Positions 45,436 to 54,546 of a stretch of DNA of 64,000 nt are shown piece after piece. The notes beneath the pieces are model-generated. The model saw nothing but the letters and a program-made list of their open reading frames with translations. It ran no database searches and was not told the DNA's origin. The stretch's first letter is position 1, and each line of letters opens with the position of its first letter. This DNA is from Litchfieldia salsa (lineage in GTDB: Bacteria; Bacillota; Bacilli; Bacillales; Bacillaceae_L), in contig NZ_FNJU01000003.1 of NCBI RefSeq assembly GCF_900104555.1, positions 62,001-126,000 of the forward strand. The letters run 5' to 3'. Made by a program: the position numbers and the translations under genes.

Positions 45436-47529
45436 ATGAAACATAGACTCTTCTTAATCGCACTTCTGTCCTGTCTCATAATAACTGTTTCAGGATATAA
45501 TCCTTCTTTTATTGATGCTGAAGAAGTTCCAACACAGGAAAAAGAGGTTATCGTTGTTTATAAGAATCAAAATGGTAAAGACCTCATTATTAAAGAGAGT
45601 CAAAAAGTAGAGTATGAGTTTGAAACCATTCCTGCTATATCTGTCCTAGCTACGGAAAATGAGATAGAGAAAATGGAATCAAACCCTAATATTGATTATG
45701 TTGAGGAAAATATTTCTTTTAAGATATCAGCAGACAAGACGTTTAAAGTATTAAATTCAATAGAAAGTGCTTCTTCTACTGAAACTCAATGGAACATAAA
45801 GGCAACAAATACCGAGCAGGCTTGGAATGAAGGATATACTGGAAATGGTGTCAAAGTGGCTGTGTTTGATACAGGTATCTCCAATCATAGTGAGTTAATT
45901 ATTACTGGTGGAGTTTCGACTGTCGATTATACAACTTCTTGGCAAGATGATAATGGGCATGGGACACATGTATCCGGAATTATTGCGGCAAAGCCTGAAA
46001 TAGCAAATGTAAATGGATTGGATATCACGGGTGTAGCTCCTAATGTCCATCTGTATGCAGTTAAAGTGCTAGACGGTTCAGGAGGAGGAACACTTCAAGA
46101 CATTTTACAAGGTTTAGATTGGGCAATTGCTAATGATATGGACATTATAAATCTCAGTTTAGGTAGCCCAGATTACAGTCAGCTATTTGAAGATATGATT
46201 AATAAAGTCTATGAAGCTGGTATTCTTATTGTGGCTGCTAGTGGTAACACTGGATTAGAGAATTCAGTACATTATCCAGCGAAATTTAGTAATGTAATTG
46301 CCGTATCATCAGTTAGTGAACCATTAACGATTAGTAATTTTTCTTCGACTGGTATTGAAGTGGAGTTTTCAGCTCCAGGTGAGAATATAGTAAGTACATT
46401 TAACCAAGGAAATTACGCAATACAAAATGGGACATCTCAGGCAACTCCTCATGTTGCAGGAATGTTAGCTCTTTTGAAGGAGAAATATTCAAATGCAACA
46501 AATGTTGAATTAAAAACACTACTGAATAGCCATTCAAAAGATTTAGGTGTAACTGGTCATGATCCATACTATGGTCTCGGACTGATTCATTACAATTCTA
46601 ATACGAATATTGTTACAAATCCTAGTGTAAGCTATTCAACCCATGTTCAAACATACGGATGGATGGATTTTGTTTTAGACGGAAAAACGAGTGGAACGGA
46701 AGGACAATCAAAACGATTAGAGGCAACTAAGATTCAATTAAAAAACAGTCCTTATAATGGAGACATTGTATATTCAACTCATGTTCAAACATATGGATGG
46801 TTAAGTCAGGTAGCCAATGGGAAAATTTCAGGAACCGTTGGTGAAAGTAAAAGAATGGAAGCGATCAAAATCAATCTAACTGGAGATATGGCGCTGCATT
46901 ATGATGTTTATTATCGCGTTCATTCAGAAAGCTTTGGCTGGTTAGGTTGGGCTAAAAATGGTGAGCCTTCAGGTACAGGTGGGCTTTCTAAACGAATGGA
47001 AGCTATGCAAGTTATCTTAGTGAAAAAAGGTGAGGCTGCACCTGGACCAACAAATCAGGCATTTATTACAAAAGAAGCTTCAGTTACTTATTCATCTCAT
47101 GTTCAGAACCTTGGCTGGATGAAAACAGTTTCTAATGGAAGCACCGGTGGAACTATAGGGAAAAGTTTACGAGTAGAAGCACTTAGAATCGCTTTAGAGA
47201 ATGCTACTTATTCAGGTGGCATTTCCTACACGACACATGTACAAACATATGGATGGTTAAATCCTGTATCTAATGGACAAATAAGTGGGACAACAGGGGA
47301 AAGTAAGCGTGTCGAAGCAATTAAAATTAATTTAACTGGTGAAATGGCCAATCACTATGATGTGTATTACCGAGTTCATGTTCAAGATTTTGGTTGGCTA
47401 GACTGGACTAAAAACGGTGGATCTGCTGGAACACAAGGTCTTTCAAAACGAGCAGAAGCATATGAAATTGTTTTAGTTAAAAAAGGCGGAGTTGCACCAG
47501 GTTCAACAGCTACACCGTTTAGAAAGTAA
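45436..47529 (+). CDS. Secreted subtilisin-like (S8) protease with six ChW repeats
   Basis: 697 aa. Signal peptide (1-27), I9-type propeptide (about 35-100), catalytic domain (about 115-385) with Asp145 (VFDTG), His175 (GHGTHV) and Ser334 (GTSQATPH). The C terminus (about 395-690) holds six repeats with the pattern HVQTYGW...NG..SGT.G.SKR.EA, matching the ChW (clostridial hydrophobic, conserved Trp) family. They form two blocks of three, each closed by VLVKKG and a Pro-Gly turn, so the tail arose by doubling of a three-repeat block. The tail probably binds cell surface or substrate. Confidence 0.9.
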   Translation: MKHRLFLIALLSCLIITVSGYNPSFIDAEEVPTQEKEVIVVYKNQNGKDLIIKESQKVEYEFETIPAISVLATENEIEKMESNPNIDYVEENISFKISADKTFKVLNSIESASSTETQWNIKATNTEQAWNEGYTGNGVKVAVFDTGISNHSELIITGGVSTVDYTTSWQDDNGHGTHVSGIIAAKPEIANVNGLDITGVAPNVHLYAVKVLDGSGGGTLQDILQGLDWAIANDMDIINLSLGSPDYSQLFEDMINKVYEAGILIVAASGNTGLENSVHYPAKFSNVIAVSSVSEPLTISNFSSTGIEVEFSAPGENIVSTFNQGNYAIQNGTSQATPHVAGMLALLKEKYSNATNVELKTLLNSHSKDLGVTGHDPYYGLGLIHYNSNTNIVTNPSVSYSTHVQTYGWMDFVLDGKTSGTEGQSKRLEATKIQLKNSPYNGDIVYSTHVQTYGWLSQVANGKISGTVGESKRMEAIKINLTGDMALHYDVYYRVHSESFGWLGWAKNGEPSGTGGLSKRMEAMQVILVKKGEAAPGPTNQAFITKEASVTYSSHVQNLGWMKTVSNGSTGGTIGKSLRVEALRIALENATYSGGISYTTHVQTYGWLNPVSNGQISGTTGESKRVEAIKINLTGEMANHYDVYYRVHVQDFGWLDWTKNGGSAGTQGLSKRAEAYEIVLVKKGGVAPGSTATPFRK

Positions 47530-47593
47530 TTTTGGGAAAAGTCTATCATATTAAAAGGATTGTCTTAGAATACTTTCATTAAGATTAAAAATT

Positions 47594-47621
47594 GACGTAT
47601 GCATTAGCATGCGTCTTTTTC
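47594..47621 (+). terminator. Terminator after the subtilase gene
   Basis: GACGTATGC / GCATGCGTC arms (one mismatch-tolerant G-U), four-base loop, TTTTTC. Confidence 0.85.
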
Positions 47622-47954
47622 TTTTCCTTTCAGGTTTTTACGAAGCATAATTATTCCCGCAACTAGGAACAAGGATTCCGCACTTACCGATTGGAGATTA
47701 GGCTAAGTCCGAACTTAAAGTAGGAAAAATCTCTACTTATTTTGTTATCACTGGTTATTCAGTCAAGGACTAGACTTCATGTTTAATGGAAATGTGATGA
47801 AAACCATCGTAGAGTGCTTAATTTTGGAAAAAAAACTAAATTTATCTATTATTTGTAAGAAAATTTTATATAATAGTTATAAGTGCTACATACATAGTGT
47901 ATTTGCAGTAATGAGTCATTTTTAGTATTTTAATAGTTGGAGGAGAAAGATTCG
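47622..47954. other. Intergenic region before the YiaAB-like gene
   Basis: About 330 bp. A weak hairpin AAGTAG..CTACTT near 47720-47740 with a GGAAAAATC centre faintly resembles the units at 2856. No ORF is supported. The last 80 bases are very A/T-rich and should contain the promoter. Confidence 0.35.
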
Positions 47955-48425
47955 ATGTCGTATGAACAAGATGTTTTAGTGGATAAAGGTAACCAAAATG
48001 AACAGAAAATAAAAGTAGAAAGGAAAGATGGAGAACCCACTCCGGCTTTTAAGGGAGCTTCTTGGGCAGCATTGTTAGTGGGTGTTTCAGCTTATCTGAT
48101 TGGTTTGTTTAACGCAGCAATGGAGTTAAATGAAAAAGGGTATTATTTTGCCGTTTTAATATTTGGACTTTATGCAGCAGTATCTCTGCAAAAGGCGGTA
48201 AGAGATAAAGAAGAAGGTATTCCAGTTACTGGAATATATTATGGTATTAGCTGGTTTGCGCTTATTGTATCGATTTCATTAATGGGGATTGGTTTATATA
48301 ATGCAGGAAGTATTGTTTTAAGCGAAAAGGGTTTTTACGGGATGTCATATGTTCTTAGTATATTTGCAGCGATAACTGTTCAAAAGAATATTAGAGATAC
48401 ACAAAGAGCAAAAGACAGAAATTGA
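47955..48425 (+). CDS. YiaA/YiaB-type membrane protein
   Basis: 156 aa from ATG at 47955 with GGAGGAG upstream. Two YiaAB units, each a helix pair: SWAALLVGVSAYLIGLFNAA with a following ALFGLYAAVSLQ-like helix, and SWFALIVSISLMGIGLYNAG with VLSIFAAITVQK. The ends QKAVRDKEEG and QKNIRDTQRA show the internal duplication. Function unknown. Confidence 0.85.
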   Translation: MSYEQDVLVDKGNQNEQKIKVERKDGEPTPAFKGASWAALLVGVSAYLIGLFNAAMELNEKGYYFAVLIFGLYAAVSLQKAVRDKEEGIPVTGIYYGISWFALIVSISLMGIGLYNAGSIVLSEKGFYGMSYVLSIFAAITVQKNIRDTQRAKDRN

Positions 48426-48469
48426 TTAGCTGTTTGGCTTACCCAATTTCGTTTGGAAAGGAGTACTAT

Positions 48470-48769
48470 ATGAAGTTGATTAATGAGCACTTTGAAACTG
48501 CGATGGAAGCCTGGAATATGATGCAAAAGACTAGTGGTGATGATGGAGCAGAATGGGCAGAAAGATTTGAACGCTATTTTTATGAATTTATCGATGAATT
48601 GAAAAAGTGGTGGACCACTCTTGATCCAAAGCCCACAAATATAGAGGATGCCGAGGAGTTACCTGAAATCAAGAATTGGATGGAGCGGATTCCTGATCCT
48701 GTCAAAATAAATTTTCTTACAGAGTTAGAGGATATAGTGGATGGTAACGATACCGAACGTTTTGATTGA
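48470..48769 (+). CDS. Small acidic hypothetical protein
   Basis: 99 aa, ATG after GGAAAGGAG. Helical, Trp- and Glu-rich (WAERFERYFYEFIDELKKWW; ends DGNDTERFD). It shares the FERF/FERY helix style and size with the protein at 62119 but not enough to be sure of homology. Starts 44 bases after the YiaAB-like gene and may be co-transcribed. Confidence 0.7.
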   Translation: MKLINEHFETAMEAWNMMQKTSGDDGAEWAERFERYFYEFIDELKKWWTTLDPKPTNIEDAEELPEIKNWMERIPDPVKINFLTELEDIVDGNDTERFD

Positions 48770-48801
48770 CATTATGGTATAGAATCAAACTCACTGAAAT
48801 C

Positions 48802-48842
48802 AAAGAGCATTATCAATTAATTGTGAAATGCTCTTTATTTTG
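48802..48842. terminator. Terminator between convergent genes
   Basis: AAAGAGCATT / AATGCTCTTT perfect arms, 15-base loop, ATTTTG tail. Confidence 0.85.
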
Positions 48843-48915
48843 TTTATTAATACAAGTTTAACTCAAAAAAGAGTCACTAAATGTAAATCCTCTCTTTTAT
48901 GAATCCATATTCAAA

Positions 48916-49356
48916 TTAGACCTTTTTAAAAAATACATAGCTAACCTTGTCATATTCCATCTTCTTTTCGTAAAATCGATGAGCATCTACGCGTTGTAAT
49001 CCTGATGAAAGAGAGACGTTATCATAACCATTTTCCTTTGACCAATTATGGACATAATTTAGAAGTGTCTCACCATAACCTTTTGAACGATTATTGGTAT
49101 CAGTGATTAAGTCACAAACCCAGATTGATCTTCCATTGTACAAAGTAATCATAGGCATGAAACCTGTTACAGCCACTACCTTTTCTTCAACATACAAAGC
49201 AGCTATCTTATAACCTTCTTTAACGACCGCTTCTTCTACCAATTGAAGGAATTGCTTTTCATCCAGGTGAGTTCTCAATTGTTTCATTACTGGATAAGCT
49301 TCCTTCCACTCCTCCTTACTATTTAATTCTTTTATCATTTCTTTTTTGATAGCCAA
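48916..49356 (-). CDS. GNAT family N-acetyltransferase
   Basis: 146 aa, TTG start after AAGGAGAT. Acetyl-CoA loop NNRSKGYGETLLNYVHNW near residue 88 and C-terminal HRFYEKKMEYDKVSYVFFKK, typical of single-domain GNATs. Substrate unknown. It is divergent from the MocR regulator and may share its operator. Confidence 0.85.
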   Translation of the reverse strand: MAIKKEMIKELNSKEEWKEAYPVMKQLRTHLDEKQFLQLVEEAVVKEGYKIAALYVEEKVVAVTGFMPMITLYNGRSIWVCDLITDTNNRSKGYGETLLNYVHNWSKENGYDNVSLSSGLQRVDAHRFYEKKMEYDKVSYVFFKKV

Positions 49357-49401
49357 TAGCTTTCATCTCCTTTTAACTTTTATATACAATTATTTAATCA
49401 T

Positions 49402-49453
49402 AATCTGGTATAATCTAAAGTGCCAGATTCATTGTATTTAAAGGTGCCAGATT
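49402..49453. promoter_or_regulatory. Three-box operator around the MocR promoter
   Basis: AATCTGG at 49402 is the inverted form of CCAGATT, which occurs at 49423 and 49447 (24 bp apart). A -10-like TATAAT lies at 49409-49414 between the first two boxes. An inverted plus direct repeat set is the usual MocR/GabR/PdxR operator style. It lies in the gap shared by the regulator and the GNAT gene. Confidence 0.5.
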
Positions 49454-49466
49454 GGGAGAGGGAAAT

Positions 49467-50867
49467 ATGATTGAAATAACACCTGTTTTGGATAGTAAAA
49501 ATGACAAACCGTTATATATACAATTAGCCAATTACATAAAACAAGAAATCCTTTCGGGAAGAATAAAACCAAAAGATAAATTACCGTCAAAACGAAGGTT
49601 ATCAAACTATTTATCTATAAGCTTAAATACGATTCAATCAGCTTATGATCAATTATGTGCAGAAGGATATTTAGAGAGTAAACCTCGAAAAGGCTTGTAT
49701 GTTACCCACTTCGATCGCGATATAAATTTAAACCAACCTACTCTTGTAAAATCAGAGCCACAACAAAAGTCAGCAGAAACTAAGGTTAAGATTGATTTCA
49801 ATTCTGGAAAGGTTGATTTAGAACATTTTCCATATGCAATATGGAAAAAATTAACCATTCAATCATTATACGAAGATCAAGCAAACTTATTTAATATTGG
49901 GGATCCTCAAGGGGAGCAACTGCTACGGGAACAAATTAAAACACAACTTTTTGCTTCTAGAGGGGTTAGGTGCTCCTCAGATCAACTAATTATTGGTGCA
50001 GGGACACAGTCACTTATAGGACTATTGTGTTTGATCATCGGTAAAGAAAATATCTTTGCACTTGAGAATCCTGGGTACCATCGAACCAGAATTGTTCTAG
50101 AAGATTTGGGAGCCAAAACGGTAGCAATTCCTCTAGATGAAGATGGTATCACCATTCAAGAATTAAGAATCTCGGGTGCTAATGTAGTCTATGTTACTCC
50201 ATCACATCAATTTCCGAATGGGATGATCATGCCTATATCTAGAAGAATGGAACTGTTAAAATGGGCAGAAGAAAACAAGGGGTATATTATCGAAGACGAT
50301 TATGACGGAGAATACCGATATAAGGGTAAACCAATTCCTTCACTTCAAGGATTGGATGTAAACGAAAGTGTTGTGTATCTAGGTACATTTTCAAAGTCGT
50401 TGATCCCATCTATTCGTATCAGTTATATGGTATTACCTCCCACACTCATGAAACGCTATAAGGAACACTTTACAGTCTATAAGCAGACTGTTTCGCGTCT
50501 TCATCAGGATACTCTATATCGTTTTTTAAAAGAGGGTCATTGGGAAAGTCATTTAAATAAAATGAGAACACTTTATCGCAAAAAACATAGCACTCTTATG
50601 TTAGCTATTAAGGATTATTTTGGTGAACAAATAAGTGTAATAGGTGAAAAATCAGGACTTCATATTGTCTTGGAAATAAGAACTAATATGGATGAACACG
50701 AGTTAATTAGTAAGGCCATTAATGTTGGAGTAAAGGTTTATCCACTATCAATATACTATCAACGAGAGAGCCCGGGTTCTAGAATTTTACTTGGCTTTGG
50801 TGGGTTATCCGAAGATGAAATTGTTACTGGAATTAGGTTGTTGAAAGAAGCATGGTCTTTAATATAG
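49467..50867 (+). CDS. MocR-family (GntR HTH + aminotransferase-like) regulator
   Basis: 466 aa. Winged HTH at about 10-75 (LYIQLANYIKQEILSGRIKP; LPSKRRLSNYLSISLNTIQS), then a class I aminotransferase fold with the PLP Lys310 in GTFSKSLIPSIRISY and VYVTPSHQFPNGMIMP. It probably responds to a PLP adduct with an amino acid or vitamin B6. No pdxST or gab genes are nearby, so PdxR or GabR identity is not supported. ATG at 49467 after GGGAGAGG. Confidence 0.88.
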   Translation: MIEITPVLDSKNDKPLYIQLANYIKQEILSGRIKPKDKLPSKRRLSNYLSISLNTIQSAYDQLCAEGYLESKPRKGLYVTHFDRDINLNQPTLVKSEPQQKSAETKVKIDFNSGKVDLEHFPYAIWKKLTIQSLYEDQANLFNIGDPQGEQLLREQIKTQLFASRGVRCSSDQLIIGAGTQSLIGLLCLIIGKENIFALENPGYHRTRIVLEDLGAKTVAIPLDEDGITIQELRISGANVVYVTPSHQFPNGMIMPISRRMELLKWAEENKGYIIEDDYDGEYRYKGKPIPSLQGLDVNESVVYLGTFSKSLIPSIRISYMVLPPTLMKRYKEHFTVYKQTVSRLHQDTLYRFLKEGHWESHLNKMRTLYRKKHSTLMLAIKDYFGEQISVIGEKSGLHIVLEIRTNMDEHELISKAINVGVKVYPLSIYYQRESPGSRILLGFGGLSEDEIVTGIRLLKEAWSLI

Positions 50868-50881
50868 TATGATAAATGAAA

Positions 50882-50904
50882 GACATAGTAGGATCTACTA
50901 TGTC
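50882..50904. terminator. Bidirectional terminator, mocR / BCCT
   Basis: GACATAGTAG / CTACTATGTC perfect arms with a three-base loop between convergent genes. Confidence 0.8.
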
Positions 50905-50914
50905 GTTTGTTAAA

Positions 50915-52426
50915 TTATAACTTTCTTTTTTTAATCCGACCTATTCCAAGTTCTTTTGCTTCTGCTTGTAGAGATTTCAATAAGCTGATGGTCATCATTG
51001 CGATAATAACAGAAAATGGTAAAGCTGCTATAATCAACATATTTTGTAATGCTCGAAGGCCACCTGTATATAGAAGTACAACTGCTATTGAAGAAAGTAG
51101 GATCCCCCAAGTGAATTTTATTTTATTACCAGGTGTATGTGATCCATTTGTTGTCATCATACCCAATACATATGTTCCTGAGTCAGCAGAAGTGATGAAA
51201 AATGAGCAAATCAGTACGATCGCTGTTATGGATGTTACTAAAGGTAATGGATAGTGTGAAAAGACACCAAATAACGTTTCTTCTGCAGATAGATTAGATA
51301 TTTGAGCAATCCCATTATGTTCAAGCGCTATGGCTGAACCACCGAAAGTTGAGAACCATAAAAAAACAATAACTGAGGGTATCAGTAATACAAAAAATAC
51401 AAATTCCCGAATACTTCTTCCTCTAGAAACTCGGGCAATAAAGATCCCAACAAATGGTGCCCATGCAATCCACCAAGCCCAATAAAAAATCGTCCATCCA
51501 GTAATCCATCCGCGAATTTCTTCGTTCAACGGAGCAATTCTAAAGCTCATCTGTGGCAATGATTGAATATATCCTCCAATTGTGTCTGTAAATAAATGTA
51601 GAATAAATAACGTTGGACCAAATATAAACATAAGTAATAGTAAAGCACCAGCTAAAATCATATTGGTATTACTTAATATTTTTATTCCCTTCCCTAATCC
51701 AGACCATGCAGATATTAAAAATAAAACGGTAACGGTCGCAATGATAATAAATTGCATTTCAAAACTTTTAGATAGTTGAAATAGATATGCTAAACCACCA
51801 TTGATTTGAACAGCGCCAAATCCGAGAGAAGTGGCAACACCAAGAACCGTTGCCAATACAGAAAAGATATCAATACTTTTTCCAGTAATGCCGTTCACCT
51901 TATCACCGAAAATTGGTTCTAAAGTTGCACTTATTAAACTTAATTTATTGTGTCTGAAATGAAAATATGCAATTGCTAGGGCAACGATGCCATAAATACT
52001 CCAGGCGTGAATCCCCCAATGAAAAAAAGTGAACCTTAGTGCATCTTTTATTCCTTGATTAGTACCAACTTCACCAGTAGGTGAATTAATTGCATAATGG
52101 CTAAGTGGTTCTGAAGTACCATAAAATACTAGTCCTATTCCCATTCCAGCACTAAATAACATAGCAATCCAAGTAGGTCTAGAAAATTCAGGCTGTTCAT
52201 CTTGTCTTCCTAGTTTAATTCGGCCAACAGGTGAAAAAACTAGGTATAGACAAATAACGAGGATAATAGAGACTAAAATCAAGTAATACCATCCAAATGC
52301 ATCAGAAATAAAAGCTTGAATAGTTGAAGTAACTTCTTCTAATGTACTAGGAATAATAATTCCAGTTAAGACGAGTAAAGAAATTATAATTATTGAAATA
52401 TAAAATACTAAATAGCTTTGTTTCAT
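50915..52426 (-). CDS. BCCT-family glycine betaine/choline transporter
   Basis: 503 aa with about 12 helices. The family signature WTIFYWAWWIAWAPFVGIFI near residue 305 holds the Trp/Tyr betaine-binding residues; GMGIGLVFYGTSEPLSHY near 85 is the Gly-rich segment of Na+-coupled carriers. It resembles OpuD. ATG at 52426 has AGGAGG seven bases before; ten earlier codons are excluded. It serves osmoprotection. Confidence 0.92.
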   Translation of the reverse strand: MKQSYLVFYISIIIISLLVLTGIIIPSTLEEVTSTIQAFISDAFGWYYLILVSIILVICLYLVFSPVGRIKLGRQDEQPEFSRPTWIAMLFSAGMGIGLVFYGTSEPLSHYAINSPTGEVGTNQGIKDALRFTFFHWGIHAWSIYGIVALAIAYFHFRHNKLSLISATLEPIFGDKVNGITGKSIDIFSVLATVLGVATSLGFGAVQINGGLAYLFQLSKSFEMQFIIIATVTVLFLISAWSGLGKGIKILSNTNMILAGALLLLMFIFGPTLFILHLFTDTIGGYIQSLPQMSFRIAPLNEEIRGWITGWTIFYWAWWIAWAPFVGIFIARVSRGRSIREFVFFVLLIPSVIVFLWFSTFGGSAIALEHNGIAQISNLSAEETLFGVFSHYPLPLVTSITAIVLICSFFITSADSGTYVLGMMTTNGSHTPGNKIKFTWGILLSSIAVVLLYTGGLRALQNMLIIAALPFSVIIAMMTISLLKSLQAEAKELGIGRIKKRKL

Positions 52427-52639
52427 TACAAAACCTCCTACATGTGGTAACGACATATATAGTCTTGTCTATTTTAGTTATTTAATGTAAAGGTTTTCTT
52501 CGCTATGCCCTCCATTTGCATTAGGTAAAAAAGAATTCAATCTGCCTTGGGGAAAATAGTATGAATAGAGTAGCTTCTACCTTAAGGAATAAAAAAGAAT
52601 GGGAGTTGGTAATCTACTTATAAAGGGAGGTTGACATAT

Positions 52640-53146
52640 ATGTCAATAAATAAACAATGGACTATTAATATTGTAATGATTGTTCTTTCGTGGATTTCCT
52701 TACTTTTCATGGGAAGTAAAAGTATGAAAAGATTTCTTCCTGCATCAATATTTATTGTTGTATTTGAAGCATTAAATGTTCAAATTGGAAAAAAACGAAA
52801 ATGGTGGATTTTTTATAAGAAACCGAACTCGTATTTTTCAGGTGAATTTCCTTTTAATATTGGCCCTTTTTTCGCAGGAACGATTTGGATATTAAAACTT
52901 ACATATGGAAATTTCAAGAGGTTTTTAATGCTTAATGCAATAGTAGATGGATTCTTTGCCTTTGTCATACCGAAGTGGTTGGAGAAGTTGAAAGTTGGTA
53001 AATTAGTCAGATTGAATCACTTTCAATTTTTTCTTTATATGTTTTATAAAGCTTATATCTTATATGGATTCCAAAAAATGATTGAGAATAGTAGAAAAGA
53101 ATTAATTTTAATAAATAAAGGAAAAAGTTTTTTAAATCAGGAGTGA
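52640..53146 (+). CDS. Membrane protein of unknown function
   Basis: 168 aa from ATG at 52640, with GGGAGG nine bases before. Four or five hydrophobic segments (NIVMIVLSWISLLFMGSK; FLPASIFIVVFEALNVQIG; FFAGTIWILKLTYGNFKRF). The pattern resembles small membrane proteins common in bacilli, with a WWIFYKKPNSYFSGEFPFN loop. No family function is known to me. Confidence 0.72.
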   Translation: MSINKQWTINIVMIVLSWISLLFMGSKSMKRFLPASIFIVVFEALNVQIGKKRKWWIFYKKPNSYFSGEFPFNIGPFFAGTIWILKLTYGNFKRFLMLNAIVDGFFAFVIPKWLEKLKVGKLVRLNHFQFFLYMFYKAYILYGFQKMIENSRKELILINKGKSFLNQE

Positions 53147-53176
53147 TTCTTCAAAAAGGAAGATTCGCTCTTTCTT
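53141..53176 (+). terminator. Terminator after the membrane protein gene
   Basis: GAGTGATTCTTC / GAAGATTCGCTC arms (one mismatch, one G-U), then TTTCTTA. It begins at the stop codon. Confidence 0.7.
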
Positions 53177-53296
53177 ATTGGCTTAACAGTCCCAAATTGT
53201 CAAAGAAAGAATATATATTTCCTTATAGTTAGAAGGGATTAGGCAAAGTTCGCCGTATAAATACAAGTGAATGCTAATAATTAGGAGTTGTTATTT

Positions 53297-53392
53297 ATGG
53301 CTAATGGTATAAAGGACTTTTATTGTGACGAAGTGTTAAGTGGGAAGACAGCTGTAGAAGTAGTGTTGGAGACTGAGCAAACTTTTAATTGA
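53297..53392 (+). pseudogene. Truncated HIT-family protein gene
   Basis: An ATG preceded by AGGAGTTG encodes only 31 residues, MANGIKDFYCDEVLSGKTAV, then EVVLETEQTFN and TGA. This matches the N terminus of HIT-type proteins, which should continue with AFHHT...HIVVIPKKH and the HxHxH site. None of that follows in any frame before the next gene, so most of the gene has been deleted. The ribosome site is still in place. Confidence 0.65.
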
Positions 53393-53427
53393 ATTTGACC
53401 TGTAGGAAAAAAATGGGGGGATAATCA

Positions 53428-53835
53428 ATGGATTGGTATAAGCAGAGTTTTATGGTGAGTGATGATAGTAAGTTAATTGATTTAGAGAGTGTTTTACATT
53501 TGCTCTTAACAACATATTGGGCTTCCAATCGAACAAAAGAAATGATTGAAAAAAGTATTAAGAACTCTGTTTCTTTTGGTTTATATGACCATGATAAACA
53601 AATTGGATTTGCAAGAGTAGTTTCAGATAAAGCCGTATTTTCCTGGGTTTTAGATGTAGTTGTTGATGAAAGTTATAGGGGCAAAGGTTTAGGTCAATGG
53701 TTGATAGGTTGTATTTTGGAGCATCCAGATTTAAAACATACATCATTTGCCCTAGCTACAAAGGATGCACACGATTTCTATAAGAAGTTTGATTTTATTG
53801 AAGACACATGTATGAGAAAACGACTTACTATATAG
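53428..53835 (+). CDS. GNAT family N-acetyltransferase
   Basis: 135 aa, ATG after ATGGGGGG. Acetyl-CoA loop VDESYRGKGLGQWLIGCILE near residue 72 and LATKDAHDFYKKFDF near 105. Close in pattern to YjdJ/ArsN-type small GNATs with an N-terminal WYKQSFMVSDD. Substrate unknown. It sits right behind the HIT remnant. Confidence 0.85.
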   Translation: MDWYKQSFMVSDDSKLIDLESVLHLLLTTYWASNRTKEMIEKSIKNSVSFGLYDHDKQIGFARVVSDKAVFSWVLDVVVDESYRGKGLGQWLIGCILEHPDLKHTSFALATKDAHDFYKKFDFIEDTCMRKRLTI

Positions 53836-53923
53836 GTGCTACAATTAAGTTATAACCACTATTTGATAGAGTTTTTGGTATTAAAAAGTTCATGAATCTA
53901 TTTTTCCAGTAGGAGGAATTTCC

Positions 53924-54355
53924 TTGTCAAAGAAAGCGAATATCTACTTTATCATCAGTGTTTTCGCAATGTTACTAATAGGTTGTACAACCCCGGATAA
54001 GTTTGATCTAAAACAACTTACTAGAATAGATATTGAAGTGGTTAAGGCAGATGAAAGCTACGAAGAAGCCGAAATGATTACTGATGAAGAATCGATAGAC
54101 TCGTTAAGAAAAGTATTTAAACAAATTAAATGGGAACCAAATGTAGAACCTAAAATGTCTGGAAGAGAAGATTTAAAGGCAACTCTGTTTTTCAGATATG
54201 ATAAGAACATGCCTGAAAGATTATTTGAATACCGTATTTGGATTAATCAAAAAAATGATACGGCAACAATTATTAGCAACAATGAAAAAGAAGGCTATGG
54301 AATACTAGATAAAGAACATGCACAGACATTAGAAGATATTTTACTCAATAAATAG
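53924..54355 (+). CDS. Lipoprotein of unknown function
   Basis: 143 aa, TTG after AGGAGGAAT. Signal peptide with lipobox LIGC (Cys near 21), then a small acidic domain (LTRIDIEVVKADESYEEAEM; FEYRIWINQKNDTATIISN) of the kind seen in many Bacillus lipoproteins that follow no known enzyme. Ended by a terminator. Confidence 0.78.
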   Translation: MSKKANIYFIISVFAMLLIGCTTPDKFDLKQLTRIDIEVVKADESYEEAEMITDEESIDSLRKVFKQIKWEPNVEPKMSGREDLKATLFFRYDKNMPERLFEYRIWINQKNDTATIISNNEKEGYGILDKEHAQTLEDILLNK

Positions 54356-54375
54356 AAGAGTAGGAATTTATGAGA

Positions 54376-54401
54376 AGATCGCTTAGGTGATCTTTTTTTT
54401 T
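54376..54401 (+). terminator. Terminator after the lipoprotein gene
   Basis: AGATCGC / GTGATCT arms, loop TTAG, nine T. Confidence 0.85.
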
Positions 54402-54546
54402 GCGTTAAACAGATCAGCTTACCCTATAAGAAAAAGTAACTCAACATTAAGAATTAATGGTAAAATAAAGAAAATTATGATTAATTTAGGAGAGCGTAAT
54501 TAAGAACAAATAACCAATTTTAATTAAAAAATGATGGGGTGACGAT

